Shown: positions 1-6,190 of the stretch, in pieces | Layout: each line of letters starts with the position of its first letter | Numbering within the stretch: position 1 is the stretch's first letter | DNA from: Verrucomicrobiales bacterium | GTDB lineage: Bacteria > Verrucomicrobiota > Verrucomicrobiia > Limisphaerales > UBA11320 | Direction: 5' to 3' | DNA: 11,527 nucleotides | Assembly (NCBI GenBank): GCA_003452185.1 | Contig: DMJJ01000220.1 | Span: 1,613 to 13,139 of the forward strand | Made by a program: the position numbers and the translations under genes | Notes under the pieces: generated by a model | Databases searched by the model: none | Told to the model about the DNA's origin: nothing | What the model saw: the letters and a program-made list of their open reading frames with translations, nothing else

Positions 1-237
1 ACCACGACCGAACTGAGCGGCGCCTCCGAATACACGGCGGGCGGCTCCGGCACCGTGACCCCGCTCAGCCCGGAGGCCACCCAGGCCCTGGTGCAGGTGA
101 TCCAATCGATCAGCGGCGGTGGCAGCAGCGCGGCCGACAGCGGGACGACCCCCTCGGTTGGGTTCAAGCCCCGCGCCCTGGCCGCGGTGCAACCCCAGGA
201 TGTGCTCCTCTCTCCGACGACCGGCGCCGGAAACTGA
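1..237 (+). CDS. C-terminal end of a probable FecR-domain-like protein (5' partial)
   Basis: The reading frame is open from the first base to a TGA at 235-237, giving 78 residues of a protein whose start lies outside the window. The visible tail is rich in Gly, Ser, Thr and Pro and looks flexible. By itself it is not recognisable. However, its start (SEYTAGGSGTVTPLSPEA, then TQALVQVIQSI) aligns without gaps to the C-terminal part of the complete FecR-domain protein encoded 310 bases downstream (GEYDPGTASPVRPLRPDE, then LPLLQQFFQGM). In both, a short Gly-rich element leads into Pro-Leu, then an acidic/hydrophobic helix, then a disordered tail. I infer that it is a paralogue in tandem, probably also exported. 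A strong terminator closes the unit at 284-325. An internal GTG at 55 is unlikely to be a real start because the frame continues upstream. Confidence 0.6.
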   Translation, partial: TTTELSGASEYTAGGSGTVTPLSPEATQALVQVIQSISGGGSSAADSGTTPSVGFKPRALAAVQPQDVLLSPTTGAGN

Positions 238-283
238 GCCCTGACAAGACTTTCAGCCCCGATTCATGGGGCGCCGTTTCACA

Positions 284-325
284 CACCCCCGGTGACCGAC
301 AAGGTCGCCGGGGGTGATGCGTTTT
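284..325 (+). terminator. Strong intrinsic terminator
   Basis: A 14-bp stem pairs 284-297 with 303-316 (one G-T wobble), closes a 5-base loop (GACAA), and is followed by GCGTTTT at 319-325. It lies 46 bases after the stop of the first gene, so it most likely ends that transcript. Confidence 0.85.
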
Positions 326-326
326 A

Positions 327-358
327 TCCCTCCCTCTCCCCTCCTTCCCCCTCCTTTT
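327..358 (-). other. 32-base pure pyrimidine tract; possible G-quadruplex on the - strand
   Basis: All 32 bases are C or T on the + strand. C runs at 328-330, 332-334, 338-341 and 347-351 give four G runs of three or more on the - strand, with loops of 1, 3 and 5 bases. That fits the usual G-quadruplex pattern (and an i-motif on the + strand). The tract starts two bases after the terminator T run. Function is unknown. Confidence 0.5.
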
Positions 359-399
359 GGCCCCTCATCTCATCGGCTTGTTTTCCCTCAGTTTGGCTC

Positions 400-508
400 C
401 GGTCGGGAGAGCGACCGCTTGGAATGAGGGGGTTACGCCTCCGGTACGTAGAATTGCGGACCCGGGGGATCGGGAGAGTTCCAAGGAACCCGACTGGGTT
501 TCGTACCG
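400..508 (+). promoter_or_regulatory. Hairpin-rich region upstream of the FecR-domain gene (candidate structured leader)
   Basis: The gene-free stretch 238-546 holds the terminator, the pyrimidine tract and this region; I could not identify a convincing -35/-10 pair in it. A perfect 6-bp hairpin pairs 400-405 with 412-417. Further on, CGGTACG (442-448) is complementary to CGTACCG (502-508) and would enclose two smaller hairpins: 461-464 with 471-474, and 485-491 with 496-502 (7 bp including one wobble, GACT loop). Together these could fold as a three-way junction ending about 38 bases before the start codon. GC-rich DNA produces chance stems, so this is only a candidate; I recognise no known riboswitch class. 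Confidence 0.3.
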
Positions 509-546
509 ATAGGAAATCCAACCCGTCGTGCGACTGTTTTCTCAAT

Positions 547-1236
547 ATGAAACTGACAGCACGACTACTCAAAGCAACCACAGTCTGGCTGGCCACGCTC
601 GGCGTCGCAACTGCCGTGCATGCCCAGAGCCGCGATATGCAGGCCCTCGTCCGATCGGTCTCCGGTAGCGCTACCTTCAACGTCAAGGGTCAGAGCGCAC
701 TTCCGATTCGCACCGGTGCCCGCCTCCCCGCCGGGTGTTCGATCCGCACGGGAACAGGTTCCAGCGTTGACCTGTTCCTCGGCCGCGGCGCGGGCGTCCT
801 CCGCGTGGGAGAGAACTCAATTCTTGGTCTCGACCGCCTTTCGGTGAGCGATACCGGGTCCGATATGGTTACCGAAACCGCCCTCACCCTGTCCGGTGGG
901 GAGATTCTCGGGACCGTGAACAAGATGTCGGCCGGGTCCCACTACGAGGTGAAGACCCCGAACGGCCTCGCCGGTGTGAGCGGTGGGCAGTTCCGGATCC
1001 GGGTGCCTGGACCGATCTCGGTACTCACTGGCACCCTGGTGTTCGTCCAGGATGGCAAGGCGCACGTGATCAAGGGACCGGGCGAGTATGACCCGGGGAC
1101 CGCGAGCCCCGTCCGCCCGCTCCGCCCCGATGAGCTGCCGCTGCTCCAGCAGTTCTTCCAGGGGATGGAAAACAACCCGCAGCCCGCCCGCGTCCCGGCT
1201 CCGCCGCCGCAGGCCCTTCACCTCTCGCCGATCTGA
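547..1236 (+). CDS. Secreted FecR-domain protein
   Basis: A 229-residue protein that starts with a clear Sec signal peptide: Lys/Arg near the N-terminus, a hydrophobic core at residues 12-21, and a likely signal peptidase I site after AVHA (residue 26). Residues about 35-175 have the beta-rich FecR layout, with a variant of the typical sequence around LPAGCSIRTGTGSSVDLFL and a later segment around TPNGLAGVSGGQFRIRV. The C-terminus is Pro-rich and probably disordered. The ATG at 547 is chosen because it begins the signal peptide; the frame is open back to 292, but that extension looks non-coding. No Shine-Dalgarno sequence is seen. No FecI-type sigma factor or TonB receptor gene is next to it and there is no membrane anchor, so it is probably not a classical FecR anti-sigma regulator. 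A periplasmic or surface structural or binding role is inferred. A terminator follows at 1291. Confidence 0.85.
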   Translation: MKLTARLLKATTVWLATLGVATAVHAQSRDMQALVRSVSGSATFNVKGQSALPIRTGARLPAGCSIRTGTGSSVDLFLGRGAGVLRVGENSILGLDRLSVSDTGSDMVTETALTLSGGEILGTVNKMSAGSHYEVKTPNGLAGVSGGQFRIRVPGPISVLTGTLVFVQDGKAHVIKGPGEYDPGTASPVRPLRPDELPLLQQFFQGMENNPQPARVPAPPPQALHLSPI

Positions 1237-1290
1237 TCGATCGACGCCGGGTTCAGTTTCATCCGCTTCCAAATCATTCATAGCAACGCC

Positions 1291-1327
1291 ACAGCCCGGG
1301 GTGCACGACCCGGGCTGTCGGCTTTTT
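1291..1327 (+). terminator. Intrinsic terminator after the FecR-domain gene
   Basis: A perfect 10-bp stem pairs 1291-1300 (ACAGCCCGGG) with 1309-1318, has an 8-base loop, and is followed by CGGC and five T residues (1323-1327). It separates the FecR-domain gene from coaD, which starts 40 bases later. Confidence 0.88.
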
Positions 1328-1366
1328 AATGGTCTCCCAGCCCCTGCCTGCTATGGTGGAAGCCGC

Positions 1367-1852
1367 ATGCGAACCGTGATCTACCCCGGGACGTTCGATC
1401 CGCTGACGAACGGACACCTGGATATCATCCGGCGGGCGGCCCGACTCTTCGACCAGGTGGTGGTGGCGATAGCCGTCAATGAGGGAAAGAAACCCCTCTT
1501 CTCGTGTCGCGAGAGAAAGGCGCTCGCAGAGAAGAGCGTTGCCTCCGTACCAAACGTTGTGGTCGATTCCTTCGACGGGTTGCTCGTCGATTATGTCGAC
1601 CAGAAGGCCGGACAGGCGATCATCCGGGGCCTCCGGGCACTCTCGGACTTCGAGTTCGAGTTCCAGCTCGCCCTCATGAACCGAAAACTCAATGAGCGGG
1701 TGGAAACCATTTTCATGATGCCCAAGGAAACCTACACGTTCCTCAGCTCACGGATCGTCAAGGAAATCGCCCGGTTGGGGGGAGATGTGAGCAACTTTGT
1801 CCCACCTCATGTGGTGGAGGCGTTGCAGAAGAAGTTTCGTCGACGGGGTTAA
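1367..1852 (+). CDS. coaD: Phosphopantetheine adenylyltransferase CoaD
   Basis: The 161-residue product transfers an AMP group from ATP to 4'-phosphopantetheine to make dephospho-CoA, the penultimate step of coenzyme A synthesis in the cytoplasm. The family signature YPGTFDPLTNGH lies at residues 6-17 and includes the nucleotidyltransferase TNGH motif (14-17). IIRGLRALSDFEFEFQLALM and the C-terminal LSSRIVKEIA...GDVSNFVPPHV segments are also typical, and the length matches the family. The third base of LSSR departs from the more usual SS(T/S). The ATG at 1367 is preceded by GGTGGA at 1355-1360 with 6 bases of spacing. The frame is open upstream to 1088, but that stretch overlaps the FecR-domain gene and the terminator, so it is not used. 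The gene heads the acyl/CoA cluster, with a 32-base gap to yceD. Confidence 0.97.
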   Translation: MRTVIYPGTFDPLTNGHLDIIRRAARLFDQVVVAIAVNEGKKPLFSCRERKALAEKSVASVPNVVVDSFDGLLVDYVDQKAGQAIIRGLRALSDFEFEFQLALMNRKLNERVETIFMMPKETYTFLSSRIVKEIARLGGDVSNFVPPHVVEALQKKFRRRG

Positions 1853-1874
1853 AACCGCCCGCGGAAGTGGGTCT

Positions 1875-1880
1875 GGAGGG
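1875..1880 (+). promoter_or_regulatory. Ribosome binding site that fixes the yceD start
   Basis: GGAGGG sits 4 bases before the ATG at 1885. An in-frame GTG at 1867 lies upstream of this site and would add six residues (MGLEGH); the site argues for 1885 instead. Confidence 0.65.
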
Positions 1881-1884
1881 TCAT

Positions 1885-2388
1885 ATGGCCGAGAATCCGT
1901 TCCAAGTTAACGTTAGACATCTTGAAGTTCGGAGTCGTCGCCTGGAGGGGACGGCTCCGGTGGAATCCTTGGAGCTGGAGACCCGGGATCCATTGCTCCA
2001 GCTGAAGGAGCCGTTGGAGTTCAACCTCTTAGTGGAGCAGGTCGGGGCAGGTCTGCTGGTCCGCGGGAAGCTCCGGTTGCCGATCCATTGTGAATGTGTG
2101 AGGTGCCTGAAGCCTTTCGTGCACTTTCTGGAGTTGGGCGACTGGGTTTGCCATGTGCCGCTGGAAGGGGAGGAGAGCGCCCCTGTTGTGGGTGATCTCG
2201 TGGACTTGACGCCCTATGTTCGGGAAGATATCGTGCTCGCGTTTCCTCAACATCCGTTGTGTGAATCCGAATGCAACGGGCTCCCTGGTTTGCATGCGAG
2301 TGATGAGGGAGCGCAGTCTGTTGAGCAGACGCCGGCAAAGGCCCCGGGCTCCATCTGGGACCAGCTGGATAAACTGAAACTGAGCTAG
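1885..2388 (+). CDS. yceD: YceD family protein (DUF177)
   Basis: A 167-residue protein of the DUF177/YceD family, which in E. coli has been linked to 23S rRNA accumulation and is nearly always encoded just before rpmF. The visible family features are a CVRCL motif (Cys71 and Cys74, plus an extra Cys69) after the first beta-rich half, an acidic central part, and a DLTPYVREDIVLAFPQHPLC segment, with Cys126 and Cys130 as a likely second half of a metal site. The family often has further Cys residues after this (CxGLCPxCG); here the sequence reads NGLPGLHASDEG, so that last part is missing. The C-terminus ends in the common SIWDQLDKLKL pattern. Only three bases separate its stop from rpmF, so the two are translationally linked. 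Confidence 0.88.
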   Translation: MAENPFQVNVRHLEVRSRRLEGTAPVESLELETRDPLLQLKEPLEFNLLVEQVGAGLLVRGKLRLPIHCECVRCLKPFVHFLELGDWVCHVPLEGEESAPVVGDLVDLTPYVREDIVLAFPQHPLCESECNGLPGLHASDEGAQSVEQTPAKAPGSIWDQLDKLKLS

Positions 2389-2391
2389 AAT

Positions 2392-2580
2392 ATGGGTGTT
2401 CCCAAGCGAAAACCGTCGAAGAGCCGCCAGCGTATGCGGCGCGCGTACAACAGTGTCCTCCGCCTTCCCCAGGTGAGCGAGTGCCCCCAGTGCGGTGGCG
2501 CGTATCGCCCCCACCGGGTTTGCCCCGCCTGCGGCTTTTACAAGGAACGCCAGATCCTGACAGTCAAGGTCGGAGCCTGA
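2392..2580 (+). CDS. rpmF: 50S ribosomal protein L32
   Basis: A 62-residue basic protein with the L32 N-terminus (MGVPKRKPSKSRQRMRRA) and a complete zinc ribbon, CPQC at 31-34 and CPAC at 44-47. It is therefore the zinc-containing (C+) form of L32, a component of the large ribosomal subunit. The start is fixed by the conserved N-terminus; no clear Shine-Dalgarno is seen and coupling to yceD three bases upstream probably drives initiation. A hairpin at 2590-2623 lies between it and plsX. Confidence 0.97.
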   Translation: MGVPKRKPSKSRQRMRRAYNSVLRLPQVSECPQCGGAYRPHRVCPACGFYKERQILTVKVGA

Positions 2581-2589
2581 TTTCCAGGT

Positions 2590-2623
2590 CGAGCGCAGTG
2601 GTGCTTTGTCCCCCCTGCGCTCG
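2590..2623 (+). promoter_or_regulatory. Hairpin between rpmF and plsX
   Basis: A perfect 9-bp stem pairs CGAGCGCAG (2590-2598) with CTGCGCTCG (2615-2623), with a 16-base loop. It is followed by TTCCATTT and then the plsX ATG at 2632. The T content after the stem is too weak for a sure terminator; it could be an attenuator, a processing site, or an element that affects plsX translation, because the start codon lies 8 bases after the stem in an AT-rich patch with no Shine-Dalgarno sequence. Confidence 0.5.
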
Positions 2624-2631
2624 TTCCATTT

Positions 2632-3654
2632 ATGCGCATCGTGGTCGATGTCATGGGTGGGGACCAGGGACCAGCGGCCGTCATTGAGGGGGCCGTTCGC
2701 GCACTTTCCACGCCCGGGACGGAGCGGATCCAGCAGCTCCTGCTGGCGGGCCAGCAGGGGGAGATCGAGTCGATCCTCAAGCGGCTGGGGCTTTCCGACC
2801 CCCGGGTGGGAATCCTGCATGCCAGCGAGGTGCTGAGCATGGAGGACAAGCCGACCGATGCGCTCCGGAAGAAACGGGAGTGTTCCATGGCCAAGGCGAT
2901 CGACCTCGTCAAGGACGGGGCGGCTGAGGCGATCATTTCCCCCGGGAACACCGGGGGGCTTGTGGCTGCCTCCACCATCAAGCTTCGGCAGCTGGAGGGG
3001 GTGGAGCGTCCGGCCATTGCGACCGTGATGCCGACCACCAACGCGGAGTTCATCCTCCTCGATGCCGGCGCCAATCCGGAGGTCAAGCCGGTCCACCTGA
3101 TGCAGTTCGCCATCATGGGGGCCGCCTATGCCCGGGACATCCTCAAGCATTCCAACCCCCGGGTCGGGATCCTGAGCAACGGCACCGAGGAGATGAAGGG
3201 AAACGACCTGACCCGCGAGGCGCTGAAGCTCTGCCGGCGGACGAATCTCAACTTCCTGGGGTACGTCGAGGGGCACGATCTTTTCGCCGATGAGGTCGAC
3301 GTGGTGGTGGCGGATGGCTTCGTCGGGAACATTGTCCTGAAGACCATTGAGAGCATGGGCCAGTGCGTCCAGACGATCCTCAAGCGCGAGTTTAAGAAGA
3401 ATCCGTTGCGGATGCTCGGGGCCTTGATTGCCTACGGTGGCTTTCGCGACATCAAGCATCGGATGAACCCGGAGAGCTACGGGGGGGCCCCGCTCCTGGG
3501 GTTGAACGGCACCGTGATCAAGGTGCACGGCTCAGCCAAGGCCGGGATGGTTACGAACGCCGTCCGGCAGACGGCGGCGGCGGTGAACACGAATCTCAAC
3601 GAGCACATCCGGGTGGAGATCGCCAAGGCGAATGCGGTCCTGGCGGCGGCCTGA
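2632..3654 (+). CDS. plsX: Phosphate acyltransferase PlsX
   Basis: The 340-residue enzyme converts acyl-ACP to acyl-phosphate, the acyl donor used by PlsY for the first acylation of glycerol-3-phosphate. It is a peripheral membrane enzyme at the branch between fatty-acid and phospholipid synthesis. Family marks run along the whole length: VDVMGGDQGP near residue 5, SPGNTGGLVAAS about 104-115, GANPEVKP about 145, GILSNGTEEMKGN about 178-190, VEGHDLFADEVDVVVADGFVGN about 205-226, and GGAPLLGLNGTVIKVHGSA near 285. The length is normal. The ATG at 2632 gives the standard MRI(V/A)VD start. It sits between rpmF (51-base gap containing a hairpin) and fabH (71-base gap), the usual gene order. Confidence 0.97.
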   Translation: MRIVVDVMGGDQGPAAVIEGAVRALSTPGTERIQQLLLAGQQGEIESILKRLGLSDPRVGILHASEVLSMEDKPTDALRKKRECSMAKAIDLVKDGAAEAIISPGNTGGLVAASTIKLRQLEGVERPAIATVMPTTNAEFILLDAGANPEVKPVHLMQFAIMGAAYARDILKHSNPRVGILSNGTEEMKGNDLTREALKLCRRTNLNFLGYVEGHDLFADEVDVVVADGFVGNIVLKTIESMGQCVQTILKREFKKNPLRMLGALIAYGGFRDIKHRMNPESYGGAPLLGLNGTVIKVHGSAKAGMVTNAVRQTAAAVNTNLNEHIRVEIAKANAVLAAA

Positions 3655-3677
3655 GCTCCGGCCCGGCGGAGCCGGGT
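3655..3677 (+). other. GC-rich hairpin between plsX and fabH
   Basis: Immediately after the plsX stop, CCCGGC (3662-3667) pairs with GCCGGG (3671-3676) over a 3-base loop. An alternative stem pairs GCTCCG (3655-3660) with CGGAGC (3667-3672). No T run follows, so it is not a typical intrinsic terminator. A role in mRNA stability or in setting different plsX and fabH levels is possible but unproven. Confidence 0.35.
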
Positions 3678-3725
3678 GGGCGGGAAACGACAACTGACAA
3701 CGCAAGCGACGACCCAAGATCGGTC

Positions 3726-4754
3726 ATGACGGCCAAACGATTCAAAAACCCGCGCGCGGAGCATGGATTCCAGGGGCGGAGCTGCTCGATCCTGAGCGTC
3801 GGCTCCTACGTGCCGGAGAAGGTCCTGACGAACGCCGACCTCGAAAAGCTGGTCGAGACCACGGACGACTGGATCACCTCCCGCACCGGCATCAAGGAGC
3901 GCCGCATCGCCGCGGAAAACGAGTTCACCTCGGACATGGCGGCCATGGCGGCCCAGCGGGCGATGCACGCCTCGGGGATCAAGCCCGAGCAGATCGACCT
4001 CATCATCGTCGCCACCCTCACTCCCGACATGATGTTCCCGTCGACCGCCTGCCTGGTGCAGCAGAAGATCGGGGCGAAGCGGGCCGCGGCCTTTGACATC
4101 GAGGCGGCCTGCTCGGGCTTCATCTACGCTCTGGAGATCGGGCAGCAGTTCATCATGTCCCGCACCTACGAGACGGTGCTGGTGATCGGGGCCGAGAAGC
4201 TCTCGACCATCGTGGACTGGACCGACCGGAACACCTGCGTCCTGTTCGGCGACGGGGCCGGGGCGGCGATCCTCCAGCATCGGCCCAACGCCCACGGGCT
4301 TCTCACCGCCTGCATGGGGGCGGATGGCGAGAAGTCGGACCTCCTTTTCATGCCGGGGGGCGGGAGCATGTGTCCCGCCACGAAGAACTCCGTGGCCGCC
4401 GGGCTTCACTACCTCCGGATGGATGGGAAGGAGACCTTCAAGAACGCCGTCAACGCGATGCACACCGCCGTGAAGGAGGCGCTCCGGCGTTGCGAGCTCG
4501 ACATCACGCAGATCAAGTGCGTGATCCCGCATCAGGCCAACCGCCGCATCATCGAGGCTGTGGGGGACCGTATCGGGGCGCGGCCCGATCAGGTGTTCGT
4601 CAACCTGAACAAGTACGGCAACACATCGGCCGCCTCGGTCGCCATCGCCCTCGATGAGGCGGTGCGCGAGGGGGTGGTGCAGCGTGGGGATCTCGTCCTG
4701 ATGGTGGTGTTCGGCGCCGGGCTCACCTGGGCGGCTGCGATTATCGAGTGGTGA
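3726..4754 (+). CDS. fabH: Beta-ketoacyl-ACP synthase III FabH
   Basis: The 342-residue condensing enzyme joins an acyl-CoA (usually acetyl-CoA) to malonyl-ACP and so starts type II fatty-acid synthesis. The catalytic triad is complete: Cys129 in EAACSGF, His269 in IPHQAN, and Asn299 in NKYGNTSAA. Other family blocks are DDWITSRTGIKERR (48-60) and FGDGAGAAIL (174-183). The core begins near residue 20 (CSILSVGSYVPEKVLTNADLE), so there is a basic N-terminal extension of about 20 residues compared with E. coli FabH; a later start inside it is possible, but no internal ATG is available there. No clear Shine-Dalgarno precedes the ATG. CoaD, encoded four genes upstream, supplies the CoA pathway that feeds its substrate. 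The gene converges on fmt, with a 37-base gap. Confidence 0.97.
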   Translation: MTAKRFKNPRAEHGFQGRSCSILSVGSYVPEKVLTNADLEKLVETTDDWITSRTGIKERRIAAENEFTSDMAAMAAQRAMHASGIKPEQIDLIIVATLTPDMMFPSTACLVQQKIGAKRAAAFDIEAACSGFIYALEIGQQFIMSRTYETVLVIGAEKLSTIVDWTDRNTCVLFGDGAGAAILQHRPNAHGLLTACMGADGEKSDLLFMPGGGSMCPATKNSVAAGLHYLRMDGKETFKNAVNAMHTAVKEALRRCELDITQIKCVIPHQANRRIIEAVGDRIGARPDQVFVNLNKYGNTSAASVAIALDEAVREGVVQRGDLVLMVVFGAGLTWAAAIIEW

Positions 4755-4779
4755 GGGTGCGGGGTCTCCCGCTCCCCTC
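4753..4779. terminator. Possible bidirectional terminator hairpin between fabH and fmt
   Basis: In the short convergent gap, GCGGG (4759-4763) pairs with CCCGC (4768-4772) over GTCT, and the stem can extend through GGG (4755-4757) with CCC (4774-4776) after one mismatch. No T run is present on the + strand side. Its position between two converging stops is the main support. Confidence 0.35.
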
Positions 4780-4791
4780 CGGCCCCCCCGT

Positions 4792-5751
4792 TCAGTCACC
4801 GTTTCCCCAGCGCTCTCCCGGGGTGATGGGGCATCCGGCCAGGAATTCCCGGGCCGGCAGCCGTTTCCCACCCTCCCGTTGCAGGACCAGCAGGCGCAGC
4901 GATCCCTCGCCGCATCGCACGACGATCCCGGTGGGGTCGGCTGACAGGACCTCCCCCGGAGTGCCTCCCGTGGTGCCGACCTCGGGCCGCGCCTCCCAAA
5001 CCTTCAGCACCGCGGGGGGAACCCCCGGAAGCGCCCGGCTCAAAAAGGCCCCGGGCCAGGGGACAAGTCCCCGCACCCGATTCCAGAGCCGGACCGACGG
5101 CAGGCTCCAGTCCAGAAGCCCATCCTGCCGCTCGATCTTCCGGGCATAGGTCGCCCCGTCGGCAGGCTGCGGCTGGGGGGTGATCGCTCCCGCCACCCAT
5201 TGCGGGAGGGTTTCCAGGAGCAGTTCGGCTCCCAGCGTGGCCAGCCGGTCGTGGAGCGACTCCGCGGTGTCGGAGGGGGCGATGGGGGTCCGGACCTGAG
5301 TGAGCACCGGCCCGGTGTCGAGCCCCGGGTCCATGAGCATGAGGGTGATCCCGGTTTCGGAGTCCCCATCCAGGATCGCCCACTGGATCGGGGCTGCCCC
5401 GCGGTGCCTCGGGAGCAGGGAGGTGTGGACGTTGAGGCAGCCATGCCGGGGGATCTCGAGCAGGCTCTTGGGAAGGATCTGCCCGTAGGCGACGACGACG
5501 ATCAGCTCCGGGGCCAGCGCTCGAATCGCCGCCAGCGATTCCTCGGTGCGGACCTTCTCGGGCTGGAGCACCGGGAATCCGAGCTCCAGGGCGGCTTCCT
5601 TGACGGCCGAGGGCTTGAGCTGGAGCTTGCGTCCCTGGGGTCGGTCAGGCTGGGTGATCACGCCGACCACCTGGAGTGAGGGGTCGCGCGCCAGGGCCCG
5701 AAGGCTGACAGCGGCAAGCGGGGCCGTTCCCATGAAAAGGAGCCTGGGCAT
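4792..5751 (-). CDS. fmt: Methionyl-tRNA formyltransferase
   Basis: The 319-residue product formylates the methionine on initiator tRNA using 10-formyltetrahydrofolate, so it serves translation initiation in the cytoplasm. The N-terminal Rossmann domain starts MPRLLFMGTAPLA and carries PDRPQGR (35-41, the tRNA-interaction loop) and the catalytic set Asn107 and His109 (NVHTSLLP), with Asp145 in DPGLDTG. The RHRGAAPIQWAILDGDSETG block is typical. The C-terminal beta-barrel domain begins after about residue 205 (GATYARKIERQDGLLDW, where the Lys-Ile pattern is conserved). The ATG at 5751 gives the standard start; the frame is open to 5895, but that stretch overlaps the DUF167 gene. It follows DUF167 by 23 bases, so the two are probably co-transcribed. 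No def (peptide deformylase) gene is adjacent in the window. Confidence 0.95.
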   Translation of the reverse strand: MPRLLFMGTAPLAAVSLRALARDPSLQVVGVITQPDRPQGRKLQLKPSAVKEAALELGFPVLQPEKVRTEESLAAIRALAPELIVVVAYGQILPKSLLEIPRHGCLNVHTSLLPRHRGAAPIQWAILDGDSETGITLMLMDPGLDTGPVLTQVRTPIAPSDTAESLHDRLATLGAELLLETLPQWVAGAITPQPQPADGATYARKIERQDGLLDWSLPSVRLWNRVRGLVPWPGAFLSRALPGVPPAVLKVWEARPEVGTTGGTPGEVLSADPTGIVVRCGEGSLRLLVLQREGGKRLPAREFLAGCPITPGERWGNGD

Positions 5752-5774
5752 GTTCGTGGTCGGGGTCGAGGGCC

Positions 5775-6083
5775 TCAGGCGGGGGGCGGGGCGGCGAGCC
5801 GTTCGGCGATGGTTTCCCCCGGCAGGCCGTGCACCTGGATCACCTTGTTGCGGGAGCTCTGGCCGCGGAGGATTTGCACCGAGCCGCGCGAGCATCCGAG
5901 GCGCTCCGCCAGCAGCTCCACCACGGCGTCGTTGGCGGCGGAGTCAACCGGGGGGGCCGTGACCTTGACCTTGAGCTGCGCCCCGACGGCAGGGCCGACT
6001 TCGTTCCGCGAGGCGCGGGGCTGAACTTTCAAGCAGAGCGTCGCCCCGCTTGGGTTCGGAGAGATCCATCCGGGCAGTGCCAT
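5775..6083 (-). CDS. DUF167 (YggU/UPF0235) family protein
   Basis: A 102-residue protein matching the small DUF167 family: LCLKVQPRASRNEVG near residues 16-30, the hallmark KVKVTAPPVDSAANDAVVELL about 38-58, then SVQILRGQSSRNKVIQV about 68-84. The family fold is a small alpha/beta domain and its molecular role is not established. The C-terminus ends in an Ala/Pro-rich tail. The ATG at 6083 gives the usual family length; no good Shine-Dalgarno is visible. It is the first gene of a probable two-gene unit with fmt and is divergent from the Uma2-family gene, so promoters for both directions should lie in 6084-6190. Confidence 0.88.
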   Translation of the reverse strand: MALPGWISPNPSGATLCLKVQPRASRNEVGPAVGAQLKVKVTAPPVDSAANDAVVELLAERLGCSRGSVQILRGQSSRNKVIQVHGLPGETIAERLAAPPPA

Positions 6084-6190
6084 GATGGGGCGATCCTGCC
6101 ATGGCCGGGGGGGGTCTGAAAAGCAGGCGTTGCAGTTCCGTCAAACAAATGGCCTACGGCCGCCCCCCCTGCTACGGTTTCCCGAAGTCG

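Noticed and set aside
292..546. N-terminal extension of the FecR-domain gene to a start at 292
   Set aside because: It would begin inside the terminator hairpin, read through the pyrimidine tract, and bury the signal peptide 85 residues inside the protein.
1088..1366. N-terminal extension of coaD to 1088
   Set aside because: It overlaps the FecR-domain gene and passes through the terminator; CoaD begins at MRTVIYPGTFDP, which has its own ribosome binding site.
2029..3528. Long open frame of 499 codons on the - strand
   Set aside because: It lies antisense to yceD, rpmF and plsX, which are all certain genes. Its His/Pro/Arg/Asp-rich product is typical of a shadow frame in GC-rich DNA.
3477..4871. 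Long open frame of 464 codons on the - strand
   Set aside because: It is antisense to fabH and runs into the end of fmt; the composition is shadow-like and no domain is recognisable.
5752..5895. N-terminal extension of fmt to 5895
   Set aside because: The extension overlaps the DUF167 gene and is Pro/Arg-rich; Fmt proteins start just before the FMGT motif.
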